The translations under genes were made by a program, and so were the position numbers. From NCBI GenBank assembly GCA_024449915.1, contig JAMZAV010000109.1:558001-622000 (forward strand): DNA of 64,000 nucleotides, given 5' to 3'. Each line of letters begins with the position of its first letter. Position 1 is the stretch's first letter. This document shows positions 24,891 to 36,747 of this stretch, piece after piece. The DNA is from Sweltsa coloradensis (taxonomy: Eukaryota > Arthropoda > Insecta > Plecoptera > Chloroperlidae). The notes below the pieces were generated by a model that searched no databases, was not told where the DNA came from, and worked only from the letters and a program-made list of their open reading frames with translations.

Positions 24891-25628
24891 ACTTTTTTTT
24901 ACTCGTCGCATAATTATTGTTCACTTGTTATCTGTTACAGAAACAATTTTTATATCTTTTCAATGTTATTACCCTTTTTTTTTTACCTTTCTTTGCAATT
25001 TCTTTTGGTATTTTAGGTAGGCCTAGCCCTAGAAACTTACGCAAATATAAAAGAAAAGCACTGGATTTCAAGAAACTTCTTAGGGAATCAATAAAGTAAA
25101 GTAAATAAAGTTCACACTTTCAATTAATAATTGACAGCTTCAAATTATATTATTTTCTTAACGAGATTTGTACAATTTTGTCATTATTCTTTTCAATTCT
25201 TTTCAATGTATGTTTTTATAATGGTGAACTTAAATATATTTTGATGTACGTAATGTTATAGGCCTATAATGTTAGTTGTTTGAATGTTTGTATTGTCGGT
25301 CTATTGTGGCCTACTATTGTGTTAAATAAATCGTCGAGTTTTTATATAGTTTTTGATCATCTATTTTTTTTAAACTTGCTACATAAATAATTTTAATAAC
25401 CTTCTTTAATATCAACTTTATTATATTTACTTTACTATTTAGGGATATTACACACAATTCTGTGTTTAAGGGCTATGCTCGTTGTGATATTCCTAATGAT
25501 TGTACGTATTGTGATAATCATTGAATAATAATAAATAAAATAAACAATAAAAAATATGATTAATTAAATAGAGAGTACGACTGCATTTAGGCTATTTGAT
25601 AATAACAATAAACTATGTGAAATAATTT

Positions 25629-25722
25629 GCGTCGGGGCCTACAGGGTTGGCTTGGTCGCTTTGATTTACTGTCTCCCACTGAAAATCAGTTATATATTTG
25701 AGTGGGTAGACTCTAAATACAA
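25629..25722 (+). mobile_element. SINE family 1, tail fragment
   Basis: Contains gcgtcggggcctacagggtt, gcttggtcgctttg and the tail cccactgaaaatcagttata, followed by an ATTT-rich stretch. Confidence 0.55.
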
Positions 25723-26122
25723 TTTATTTATTTATTATTTATTTATTTATATGTAAGCCTAGTCTAGTACTCCTAGTGTGTTTTGACAGTTGATTGAATG
25801 TGCGAATCGATTATAGCATCAATAGTTCGTCACAATCGATTATATCATCGATTTACTTCACAACATCGATTCAAAAGTCGAAAGTCGAAAGTTGCACTTT
25901 GTAACAAGCTTTCTCATTGGTTAGTCATAGAGCAAAAGTGGGCGGAGTTTCCAAACGCAAAAAAGCATTCGCAAGGAAGAATTTCATCTCGCAAGCGAAA
26001 TGAGTCGCACATCTAAATTCAAGACTACGTACATGACGTGAAGTCGAGTCGCATGCGATTTGGAAGAAGTGACTTGACACGCATTGCGACTTGAGTCGCA
26101 TGTTTCAAGACTTGGCCTCCTG

Positions 26123-26875
26123 GGCCCCGATTCATGTACATTTTTATCCCGGTATAAGCAGAGTTAGGTGGTATAAGTGCGGTATAACTCCGAATCCAAT
26201 TCATGAAGACTTATCCCGCCTCGCACGGGGATAAGAAAATATGTAAACAGATGGCGGACATTTTAAATTTTGCGTCTATGTGTAAAACGAGAAAAGTTGT
26301 CATTACCCTCCTAAAACAAATCAGAAACCGTCTCGGGCCTAGGCCCAGATGTAGAAAATTATTCATAATACAACAGTGTAGGCCTAAAGTTCGATTAGGC
26401 TATAGGACTAGATAAAATTTATACTAACATAACACGTTTGACAAGCCCTTGGCCTCTCCTAGGCAACCCTAGGCCTGCACGACCTTGTTTTGACACAAAT
26501 CCCGCACAAATAACTAGTTTTGATTACTAAAAGCCTTATGCAGATGAACAATAGTATGATAGTCCTAGGCTATTCCAAAATTTACGGCAATAATACGCCT
26601 TTTCTTTTCTTTTAATGATCTCACGCAATCTTCTGTCAATAAATAAAAATGTAAAACAAAAGATGGTGCAAATTTTTAGTGTTCTTTTGCAAATCTGCTG
26701 ATTTACATGGCTGTGGAATGCAGTGGGAAAAACATTTGTTGTACTTGTTGTTGGATTGAAAATTTCTGATTGGATGAGAGTTGCTCAGACTTAACCAGGC
26801 CTTATCCTGCCATGTCCTGCATTATACCGTCCTTATACCACTTATACCCGGGATAAATGTACATGAATCGGGGCC
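26123..26875. mobile_element. Inverted-repeat transposon with 3-bp CTG TSD (Harbinger-like)
   Basis: Ends GGCCCCGATTCATGTACATT / ATGTACATGAATCGGGGCC continue with ttatcccgg-type inverted words. CTG flanks both ends (26120-26122 and 26876-26878). TIRs beginning GGGCCC/GGCCCC with a 3-bp duplication suit PIF/Harbinger. It abuts the preceding element within the same satellite unit. The frame at 26203-26415 shows no domain. Confidence 0.62.
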
Positions 26876-26895
26876 CTGGTGATGCGTAATACATA

Positions 26896-27272
26896 ACGGA
26901 TTTGCTCTAACTCTCACGGTTGAAGATCTTAGAGAAATGTTTATTCGAAAGAAAAGACTTAAAATGATGTATACTTCGTAGTAAAGTATGGTTCTGAATT
27001 TTAAAACAAACTATGCAACGAAATTCCGCTATTTTTTTTCCTCAAAAATACGCAGACAGGGCACGAACCAAAGCATAGAGAAAAGTTTAAGAATGATGAT
27101 TCGACCTTGTAAAGTATGTTTCCGAATTTCCAAACAAATCACCCAAATTCCGCAATTTTATTTTTTCCTCAAAAAGGGTAATATAAGATCGGATTATCAG
27201 AGAATGATGGTCAACACTGCACCTCTATCGAAGGGTATTATCATGTACGGCAGCCAGGTGCGGTAGACAGGT
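26896..27272. repeat. Second copy of a 370-bp block (first at 23542-23918)
   Basis: Almost identical over its length, from cggttgaagatcttagagaa to gggtattatcatgtacggcag. Both copies run into the 13-bp minisatellite. Confidence 0.88.
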
Positions 27273-27398
27273 GCGGCAAGGTGCGGCAACCACGTGCGGC
27301 AGCGAGGTGTGGCAACCAGGTGCAGCAACCAGGGTGCGGCAACAAGGTGCGGCAGCGAGGTGTGGCAACCAGGTGCGGCAGCCGGGTGCGGCAGCCGC
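27247..27398. repeat. 13-bp minisatellite, second array
   Basis: Diverged GGTGCGGCARCCA units at the end of the duplicated block, with a similar number of units but more variants than the array at 23893. Confidence 0.85.
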
Positions 27399-27469
27399 AC
27401 CATACCTAAACTTGCCTAAATTAGGCGTAAAATCGATGCGAACGACGAAATCATACTTAATAATTAATA

Positions 27470-27528
27470 ATTACGTCAGATGAAGTTAAAAACATAATTA
27501 TTATGTTTTTAACTTCATCTGACGTAAT
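27470..27528. repeat. Perfect 28-bp inverted repeat
   Basis: ATTACGTCAGATGAAGTTAA... and its exact complement around a 3-nt centre. It looks like a very small hairpin element. A terminator role is not suggested in a eukaryote. Confidence 0.85.
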
Positions 27529-27529
27529 T

Positions 27530-30030
27530 GGAGAGTAGAAATATGAGAATTCACCGACAACCTTACATCCCGTGTAACACCCTCCTGATAATAAGTGTAA
27601 TAATGAAATCGTGAAACTTGTCGAGCATCTCGCAGACTTGCAATTGTCAGCAGCTGCTAGGTTGAAATCACATTAGGGCCTAGGCCCACCGCGATCTTGG
27701 ATTTAGTTTTGTGAATCATAATAAACAAAAGTAGAGTTATTTTAATTATATAAAATCAGTGGTGACCTTGCCCATCCTCATGAAAACATAGACGTAAATC
27801 CAGCAGGTGGTAGGCCTAGGCCTATTTGAACTCGCATTGTGCCGCGGTCCTAGCCTAGCCTAGGCCTACTTCACAGTGACCAAGGATCGAACTCCTATGA
27901 CGTGACGTAAGGAGTTGGTAATGCAATATTAGGAAACTTTTAATCGTTTTTTTAAAGATTAGATGTCGCCTCAAATCGCGTTTTAGGCCACCAAATATAA
28001 CACAGAACCCCAAAACATTTCAGCCTTCGGCAGATTTGCCTCCAGCGGCTGGGGCTTTGCCCCAGACCCCGGTTTACCCACGCCACCTCGATGCAAGTGG
28101 ATATTACGATTTGAGCGAACTTCTCGTGGATTTGGCCAGTGTTGCTTGAAAGATATGACATTCGACCGTCGTGTTATTGAGTTGACGTTTGTAAAGTACC
28201 AGTCTCTTAAATCTAAAACTTGGTAAAAGTAGTTAAGATCCAGTAGGCAGTGACTTCTTAAAATGTATAAAATGATTCAAGTAGGCAGTGATTGTCAGTT
28301 GAGTAGTTTGTTTACATTTATAAGAAAGTTTCAGAAGGCTGTATTTCTCACTGATGGTTTTAAAAGATTATATTATTTAAAGTTGTAATAATATTCTGAT
28401 AATGGTTATTAAAAGTAAATACAGCAAATTTAAATTTATAAAAAATAAGTAAATATTAAAAAGTGTTTTATGTGATGTGTAAAAAATATACAAAAATCTA
28501 AAACTTTCAAACAATGATTTTGTCCATGAACAGAATAGCCATTTGGATGCTACTTAAATGGAGTCAGGTCAAGGAGTTTTTGCTCTAGTAAAACCAAGCA
28601 AAAGTGATTCATTTTAAAACTAATTTCAATTATCAGTTTATGTGTCTGCAACTTGGCACCTATTAATATACTTTTAAGAAGATTACAAGAGAGAAGTAAG
28701 AAGATTAGAAGTGTAAAGGCTAGCAAGAGAAGACTCATACTCAAACACAATAGAAACTGCTGGACTATAAAGAAGGTTGTATGATATAAACTTTCATGAC
28801 CAATGTGGTCGTTATCAAGCAGATCAATTTAACTAAATAATTGCTGTACTATTATTACTTGGTTTAAAAATAAATGTCTAATTATATGTTAAATTGTATG
28901 CCAAGTGTGTTTGCTCATTGACTGTGTAGGCTAGCCGAGGTGGATGAGATTTAATATATGGTAGCCTATCGAAAGGTTAATAGTGTTAGGGGGAGGTGTA
29001 TCGTTACACGTTTCACAAACTGGGTAGGCTATGTTGTGAACATGTTAGTTGTTCCAGTGTTTTTTATGAAATAAGATTTTATTTGATACCAATGTCGACT
29101 GTAGTTTCTTTATTAAATATTTTTTTGTTAATTTATTAATTACCGTAATTTAATTAGGCTAAATTCATTAATATGAAAGTTATAGGATCTCAATTTGGGG
29201 CCATCAATTTCTGGATTCCTTGTGATCATATTAGTAGATTCACAAATTTTCATGCTTTCTTCTTGATTTGCACGATTGTTAGGCTTTAAGCCCCCACTAC
29301 TGTGCTACTATTAAAGCAACAAATTTGCAAAGGCTCCATTTAAACAGAATATGCCAATTCCTCTTACCGGTACTACAATATAACACGTGCTAGTCTAGCC
29401 AAGTGTCGCCTCGCCCAGCTCGGTCAGCAGGCATCCCACCGTCACATGCCCCCAGGCGCGCGTCAAAACAAATCGTTGTAGAGGTGAAGCTCATAAGTCC
29501 ACTTGTTGCCACAATTTGTGTTTCTTATTTTTTGCACATCTAGGGCCTACCCTACTTGTTTTAAAAAAAATACTTCATCTAGGCCTAATGTGATAATATG
29601 CCTTTTAACATTAATTGTAGGCTACAAAACATTGTGGAGACCAACATAAAGATATTCATAACACAGGTACAAACTAACCTAGTTCATCATCAACATCTAT
29701 GTTGACGTCCAACTCTGGGTCGGCTCTGAAGCATCTCCATCTTCTTCTCTCCTGCCTCCTCATTCCAGTCTTCTCCTCGGTGTTCCACGTCTTCCTAACA
29801 GATACAATACAAATAATGTTTTACTCTCACGGGCTACCCCATTCAACTTCTTACAGGTCAATGCCAGGAATAGGGCAATGGTCAAATTAATCTCCCAACT
29901 CACCAGAGCGTAGAACGATCAGGGTTTGGTCACAGTTATCTGGACGTTGATAAAATAAGAATGTTTACAACATTTTGTTGGCAGTGCATTATTGTTGTGC
30001 CCATGATAGCTAGGCCGATTGAATCGGTTA
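27530..30030. other. No gene recognised
   Basis: AT-rich, apparently single-copy stretch apart from a GC hairpin near 28050. Frames at 27952-28161, 28550-28750 and 29699-29890 have no domain. A short GC-rich island lies at 29400-29470. Confidence 0.4.
28045..28080. repeat. GC-rich hairpin (ctggggctttgccccag)
   Basis: Short stem CTGGGGC/GCCCCAG within a segment otherwise lacking features. Similar words mark dispersed repeats in many animal genomes. Confidence 0.35.
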
Positions 30031-30032
30031 TT

Positions 30033-30460
30033 TGAGAAACCAAATAGGCCTAAGTCACCCAAATTGCGTAAATGAGTTAAGATAGCTATTTTCTTCAGAA
30101 TTTCAAGACCTATCGATTAGTAGAGAAACAAAATATTTTTCGACCATGCCTGTGTATATTAGGCCTACAGGGTGTCAATTTCTCCTTTGAGTTGAGAAAC
30201 CGAACAAGTCAGTCCATACGTTCCAGAATGAAGAAAAAATTGTAGGTATTGATGTGAGAAACGGAACAAGTCACTTTCAATAAAATGAGCCATTGGCTCT
30301 CATTGCCGAGAAATTTTAATTAAACTACCGTAAGTTTAAAAAAATGTAGTTTTATGTTTACTATAATAAACAATCATAAAAACTTATGGTACTGGCCTAC
30401 CTTATTTTTACTAATTTTACATAGGCTACCTATATTTAAAATTGAGAAACCAAATAAGTC
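30033..30460. repeat. Four copies of TGAGAAACCRAAYAAGTC
   Basis: Direct copies at about 30033 (interrupted by an insertion), 30193, 30254 and 30443 within 430 bp. The array may be the subterminal part of a transposon or a decayed satellite. Confidence 0.55.
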
Positions 30461-30966
30461 CACGCTAATTAAACCCTCGTAATTATGAAATAACGTGCTC
30501 ATAAATATCAATATCAACAAAAATCAATGTATTTATGCCACATCTAAATTAGTACTAGCTTAGCTAGGCCTATAGGTTTCAGTAAAACAAAACAATGTAG
30601 GCCTAGGGCTAACTACCCTAGGCCTAGGCCTACATTGTATTGAACAGGTCAAAAAAAGAAAATGCGCTAGCCCTAGCCCCTAGGCTAGCCGGTACTTTTT
30701 CGGTTGGTGTGCTCTCCTATTATAACACAGTTTTTTACACTAAAAACACTGAAAAACAACTATTTAAACGAGAAATAAATATAAATCAACACATTATTAA
30801 TGATTGTAATTTATAGAAACGCTGAGGCTATTCGACCGTAGCTACGGGAAAATTACGTTTCTCAATTCGTCCGTAGCATGAACGAACATCGGCGGAAATA
30901 ATCGAAGGTATCCGAATCGTACGCGGGATACCACCTAACTAGGCCAATAGCTTCAAATATCACAGT

Positions 30967-31030
30967 GCATTGTGGCAGAGTGGTAGCGCGTCCGAATTCT
31001 ATGCGATAGGTCAGCGGTTCAAATTTTCGT
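30967..31030 (+). tRNA. tRNA-Arg(TCT)-like sequence, probably a SINE head
   Basis: Contains TGGCAGAGTGGTAGCGCG (A box and D arm), an ATTCTAT loop consistent with anticodon TCT, and GGTTCAAAT (partial B box). Pairing in the anticodon and T stems is imperfect and the acceptor end is lost. Confidence 0.35.
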
Positions 31031-31209
31031 TTGGTCGTTTTTTTTTTTACCATTCTATTTGGGTCCATGTTTTTTTTGCAAATGATTTCACTACATTCGG
31101 CCCCGTCGCAAACACAATTCTAGATGATAAAAGGCCAAAGCGTTTAAAAAGTGCTGCGCCGCACTAGTTCTAGGATACAATCGATAAGAGCGCACCCGAA
31201 ATCCTTTCC

Positions 31210-31340
31210 GTTAAAAACGAGTTTAGATTTAAAATAGCAACGTTAAAGGTTTGGTAAGTAGAGTATTTTATTAAAAAACAAGTTAAGATTTAAAATAGCA
31301 ACGTTAAAGGTTTGGTAAGTAGAGTATTTTATTGAAAAGG
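31210..31340. repeat. Two tandem ~70-bp units
   Basis: taaaatagcaacgttaaagg .. ggtaagtagagtattttatt occurs twice in a row. It shares the core word of the hairpin family at 19446. Confidence 0.8.
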
Positions 31341-31434
31341 TTGGTAGGCCTACTAAGTAAATGTCATAATAAACATGGCGCGCCGGCAACAGTGAAATGG
31401 TAAGTGTTTGTGTTCAATCTTTATTAATTATAAC

Positions 31435-32644
31435 TAGGGATGACGAAACCCGACTTTTTTACGACCCGGGTACCCGTCCACATTACCCGCGGGTTACCCG
31501 GGTAGTAACACAAAAAAATCGTGTGGGGTGTCTAATGAACTGCAAAGAAACGCGCTCATCAATTATCGTAATATCTCGGACGACGTAATGCTGTTCTATG
31601 AACAATGACGTGCCGATGAAGTAGTATTTCATAATCACGAAAGAGGAACAGATGCGGGCCATTAAGATAACACTCACGCATCTGCTTTATATCTTGACAC
31701 AGTCAAGTCAAGGTCACGACTCACGATGCATTGGCGTGGGTGGGGGGTGGGGGGGGGACTGGAGCCCGAATTAGAGTAAACAAGATAAGGAAAGGTTTAT
31801 CACCATGGGTGATAGCTTTTAAGTTTTGACTTCTAGCAGAGTGAAAACATAAGTGATGTTGTGGTAATTATTTACGCAGTATAATCTCTGGAAGATCGCA
31901 CGAGTGTTTAGGCAGGAGGGGGGCATACTCAGCACCACCGCCGTCTGGATGTATGTAAGATACAAAATAGCTGCTTGTCACGGCTCGGATTTCCCCATGT
32001 TAAATGATTGACATGCAAAAGTAATAGAGCTTTGTCGGTCTGCCGCTAGATAGGGCTAGTTAAGGGGGGCGGAAGTAGATTTATTTCAGGTTTAGGATTG
32101 GGACTTATGGCCGGGCTTTTAATTAATGAATAATAAAGGTGATAATTATATTTTTATTTACTTGGAACGTTTTATATTAAGGAATTGTTTATTTTCCATG
32201 AATTATGATAACGAACTCAGGTATGTAAAGGAAGTTTCACAGATCTAGTTCCAGCTTTGAACCATAGATGGTGTTAGTTAAGGGGGGCATGAACTTCTTT
32301 ACCGACTGAAAGTTCACTGAAAGTCATGACCGAATTTTGTTGAGCCATGACAAGCAGCTATTTTGTATCTTACATACATCCAGACGGCGGTGCTCAGCAC
32401 ACTGCACAAGTCAGCGGCATGAACAAAGGACATTATAATTCAAAACAAAACGCCGCCAAGCACAAAAGATACGAGAAAGCACATGTTTACATTAGCCCTC
32501 CGCCTACAATGTGACACGTCAAACCTTAATTCAGGAACCGGGTTTTACGGGTAAACGGGTAGGTAGTGGAAACACGCACCCGTACCCGACTTCGTCGGGC
32601 GGGTAGGCCCCTACCCGTTACCCGGGTACCCGTCGTCTTCCCTA
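31435..32644. mobile_element. hAT-type non-autonomous element
   Basis: Ends TAGGGATGACGAAACCCG and GTCGTCTTCCCTA are flanked by similar octamers attataac (31427-31434) and attctacc (32645-32652), a decayed 8-bp duplication. Subterminal acccg/cgggt words occur at both ends. No transposase. Confidence 0.6.
31936..32392. mobile_element. MITE with perfect TIRs and 8-bp TSD, nested in the hAT element
   Basis: Inverted repeats of about 50 bp start CACCGCCGTCTGGATGTATG. Perfect 8-bp duplication CTCAGCAC lies at 31928-31935 and 32393-32400. A miniature relative (TCACCGCC..TCTG .. CAGACGGCGGTGA) lies at 33944-33990. Confidence 0.85.
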
Positions 32645-33489
32645 ATTCTACCATAATTCGTACAGGCCTATTTTCAGAGTGGTTATTATTGAATTAACGT
32701 AATTTTACCGTAATTTACTTCCCGTTCCTACGGTTAAATTAGCAGGCCTAATTTTTCCGTATCCACAGTTCGAGTACCTTCGGTGATTTCCGCCGATGTT
32801 CGTTCATGCTACGGACGAATTGAGAATCGTAATTTTCCCGTAGCTACGGTTAAATAGCCACTTCCTTATAGAAAACGGTATGAAAATTTACAATGTAATT
32901 CATTAATTTATACATTTTACACAAATATTCGGCGATGTCACTGTTCGCACACTAGGTCGTCGTGTAGGGCATGCGCAGTTCACTCCTCTTTCAATGTAGG
33001 CCTACTCACTCCGTACCAACTTTATTCACAAAAATACTCCACCTACAAAACCTTTAACATCACTATTTTTTTTTTAAAAAGGACTTTAAACGGAAAGTAT
33101 TTTCGTTTCAAATACGGTAGGCCTAGCGACGTTAGGCGGTTAGGCCTAAAGTTTTTTTTTTTTACTATAGGCCTAGGTAGGCTAACAGCAAAAATGCGAT
33201 TATTAAATTTTGGATTATGAAAGTTATATTATTGTAAGGTTACTGGCAGTGAGTGAACAACAGTGCACAACAGACTTACAAGATGGCTGACAGAAAACGG
33301 TGAAATATGCAAGTGTTTTGCAAGTGTAATTAACTTATAGAATTGTGTATTTTCTGCGTGTTTAGTGATACCACATCGTTATTATTGACTAATTAGTTAT
33401 TCATTTCTCATTTGTAGTAGTTGTTTGTCAGTGTTTTTACTGTGTTATAATAGGGGAGCACACCAACCGAAAGAGATCCGGCTAGCCTA

Positions 33490-34048
33490 GGCCTAGCCCT
33501 TGTGTCAAAATGAGTCCTAACCCCCTAGGCCTAGGGCCTCAGCGTAGTTAGGCCGAGCTAAAATCAAGCATTTTAAAAGTAAGAGGTAAATTAATAATAT
33601 ATTGACAACTTACCTTAGGTTTATCCATATTTGGCAGTCCCTCTCCTCAACGGAGCTACGGCTAGGCTAGGCCCTAGCTATCTTGACCAACGTTGATCTT
33701 GACAGAGAAACCTAGTAGCTAGGCCTAGGCCCTTTGAAATCAGCATTTTACCTAGCTATTCAAGGAAGAATAAAAGTCCAGATGATATTGAAGTGTATGG
33801 ACTACCTATTTTTATGTAAAATTATTAAACATAAGTAGGCCTAGTTAGAATTAACATATTACCGTAATATCGAAAGAAAATCTCGGGCACGCCGCTAAAA
33901 CTTGTTTCATTAGTGAGGTTAAGTTGGTCTAGCCGAATCACCGCCCTCTGAATGTAGATCGTTTACGTGCAGACGGCGGTGAGTCGAATTCTTCTTGGCG
34001 GCAAACTATTCGGATTTAAAAGCAAAGTGGCTGACATCTGGTGAGCGA
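33490..34048. other. TAGGCCTA-rich stretch
   Basis: Repeated cctaggcctagg words, plus the 45-bp miniature hairpin at 33944-33990 related to the nested MITE. No coding sequence. Confidence 0.4.
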
Positions 34049-35307
34049 AGCGCGAACCCGCCGGAGTAGCATTAAGTTGAGATATGGCCGCTTATAAGTA
34101 TTATGTTTCCCTATGGCACTTGCAAGGGATCACGACTGAAATAAACACTCAATAAAGACAAAACTACACCACCAATTTATGAAATTGAGTTTGTAAGTCT
34201 AGCGGAATATCTGTAGCCACATCGTATACATCCTAGATAGGAAAATGTTAATGAAAATAAGCGTGAAAGTTGAACTTCGGGGACGATAACATTTGAAGTA
34301 ATCCGGAGTAGGGTAGGATGTTTTCGTCGGTTTAATCGGGGAAAAATATTGTAGGGGACGTTTAAATAGTATAAGATTATAATTAAACTATCTATGAATG
34401 AAATAAAATGGTAAGATTGTTAAAAACACGTGATGATGGAGCATCAGCTTGTCATGAGTTCGTTCATTTTTAGGCCTACAAGTGGGCGTTATAGGCCTAC
34501 ACACAGCTCTCAATGTAGGATGTTTTTGTCAGTGAAATCGTGAAAAAATACTGTAGGTGACGTTTAAATAGTGTAGCATTTTTAAAAATATCTATGAATG
34601 AAATAAAATTGCAAGCTAGTTAAAAACATGCGATAATTGAGCATCAGCTAGTCATAAGGTCGTTCATTTCTAGGCTTATAAGTGGGCGTGTGTATACACA
34701 AACCAATCAATCATTTGTTTGATATTTTCGAGCCTGCTCGGCAACTTATTTAATACAAACTAACGCTGGTCAATACCATTAATATTACGCCCATGGAGAA
34801 AAGATTCTGATAGCAATTTTGTGCACGAAATTGTTTCTCAGAGAGATCTAGGCGTTCCGTACGTAGGAGGGCCTAGGCCCTACTGCGAGTTTCCGAGTTT
34901 AGCACCACCAACGACGTACGTTAGGTTACGGGAAACAGCTTCTTCCGAAAACAAGGGTTAACGAAATGCCTGTAGGTCTAGTTTATTAGAAATTACACGG
35001 ATGCAAGTAAAATAATGTCCTATAATTTTGTCACACATGGCCCGGAACTATCTGGTATTGTAGGAAATCAAATCGGGACCGATCGGGAAAAGTAGGCCTA
35101 AATTGACTCTTCGGAAAAGGAAATAAATATATTTCAAAGAGTTGCAGGATGACTTTGAACATCCAATAGGATAACTAATGTCATAACATTAATTTACATC
35201 CTAATTGCATATCACAACATTCACCAACGATTGATTATTGAGCATTCAAATAGTCAGTTTATACACAGCTGCTTAGGGAAGGCCTACTCCTGATGCTACT
35301 CCGGCCG
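34049..35307. mobile_element. Possible inverted-repeat element
   Basis: gccggagtagcat at 34051 and atgctactccggc at 35294 form short inverted ends around the tandem duplication. No target duplication was found. Confidence 0.3.
34311..34690. repeat. Tandem duplication of a ~200-bp unit
   Basis: Two diverged units share gtaggatgtttt.gtc, ggacgtttaaatagt, atctatgaatgaaataaaat, gagcatcagct.gtcat and ataagtgggcg. Confidence 0.8.
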
Positions 35308-35396
35308 GCCATGATGCACGTTACGCCCACCGACGGTGCTGCCCCTGGATTTCACTTTAAATCCCTATGGTAATTTCTAATCGGAGTATTTGTATT

Positions 35397-36743
35397 TTCA
35401 ATTTCAATTTCAATTTATTCATTCGACCGATACATGGTAACAGATATAACCCCTCTTGAGAGAGAGGGAATGAATAATCTAATATAATATAATAATCTAA
35501 TAAATAAGCAACACGTCCATAAATATGATTCACATGATAATGATGGAAAATATAAATACTAATAAGGAAAAGTGGAATTTGAAAATAAGCGAGTTTTTAG
35601 TTGACTTTGAAACAGGACTTATATCATTGCTAAATTTAGCTAGAATATCTGTTTTATTTATTATTATTTAATTGTTCATTATTTATAATTCTTTATTATT
35701 TACATGGAGAGGTAGTCACTAACCGAGTAGAAGCTGTTTGCTGTGAGATATATTTTTAACTTGTGTTTGAAGGAGGGCAGGGTGGGGGAGGTTTTTATGT
35801 TTTCTGGGAGCTTGTTGTAAAGGGTGGAGGCAAGGTACTCGGGGCCCAGTGCAAAAAGGCGCAGGTGGTGGGGTGGCCTATGTATGTGAAGGATGGCTCT
35901 TGTGTTGTGGCAGTGCACAGACGCATTGAGAGGGAAGAGGTTACTATTTGTGCGAACAAAGAGTGCAGCAGACTGGATGAGTGTGCATGCTAGAGTTAGA
36001 ATTCCTAATTCCTTAAAGAGCTCCCTACAGGAGTGTTTTCTGGAGACACCCGCAATAATGCGTATCGCTTTCTTTTGGAGGATAAATATTCTATTTGCTT
36101 GGGGGGAGGCTCCCCAAAATAGCAGGCCATAGGATAAGTGAGAGTGGATGTGGGCAAAGTAGACTTGCAATAAGATATGGGGGTGAACAATTTGTTTGAG
36201 CTTACGGATAGAGTAGCATCCAGATAAAATTTTGTTGGCAACATGGTTAACATGGATAGACCAGTCGAGTTTTTCGGTCAATGCAAGGCCGAGGACTTTT
36301 ACACTAGAAGCGCGGGGGATTATATCAAACTCTAGATGAACTAGGGGACTAGCCAGTGGGATCTTATTGGGGGTGTGGAAGTATAAGTATACCGTTTTAG
36401 AGCGCGAGATGTAGAGTTCATTGTCGCGGCTGTATGATGACATTTTGGCCACTTGGCTGTTGATTAGGGGGGCAAGTGCCTGAGAGGGATGATGTTAAGG
36501 TAGGGTCAGCAGATGGCTGGAGTCATCCGCATATTGTGTGAGAATACCCTCATCCAGAAAGGTGGCCTGATCATTAACATATATGATATAGGCTAGGGGC
36601 CCGAGTATGGAACCCTGGGGAACCCCACAGACTATGGACAAAGATTTAGAGCGGGTTTTGGTGACGGATAGACCATTGGCTGTCTCGATTTCGACTACTT
36701 GAGAACGGCCGGAGAGAATTTCGTAGTGTGAAAAATCCATGCC
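35397..36743 (-). mobile_element. 5'-truncated LINE reverse transcriptase fragment
   Basis: Minus-strand pieces 36495-36740 and 35700-36452 carry GVPQGSILGPLAYIIYVND and YADD (RT catalytic core). They continue with VKVLGLALTEKLDW, HSHLSYGLLFWG and ILQKKAIRIIAG, typical of the C-terminal RT region of Jockey-superfamily-like LINEs. A frame break lies near 36490. The 3' end at about 35400 is a short tandem TTGAAA tail. Sequence upstream of the RT core is missing, and the fragment abuts an inverted-repeat element. Confidence 0.8.
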
Positions 36744-36747
36744 TTAT

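Larger units (their letters stand above)
24412..26118. mobile_element. Inverted-repeat transposon flanked by CCTGG
   Basis: Ends AGGCCAAGTCTTGAAAC / GTTTCAAGACTTGGCCT are flanked by CCTGG on both sides (24407-24411 and 26119-26123). It sits in a satellite unit whose uninterrupted version is seen at 24285-24300. Subterminal regions are rich in gagtcgca/tgcgact words in both orientations. It carries a tRNA-like sequence and a SINE fragment but no recognised transposase. Confidence 0.6.
30686..33488. mobile_element. Compound foldback element with nested transposons
   Basis: Outer arms 30686-30780 and 33400-33488 (ggctagccgg, cggttggtgtgct, attataacacag) and inner arms 30827-30915 and 32769-32859 (ccgtagctacgggaaaatta, tcaattcgtccgtagcatga) are inverted copies. 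Unequal spacing between outer and inner arms shows a later insertion on the right side. A hAT-type element and a smaller MITE are nested inside. Confidence 0.65.

Noticed and set aside
35763..36132. Gly-rich plus-strand frames at 35.8-36.1 kb
   Set aside because: They are antisense shadows of the LINE reverse-transcriptase fragment on the minus strand.
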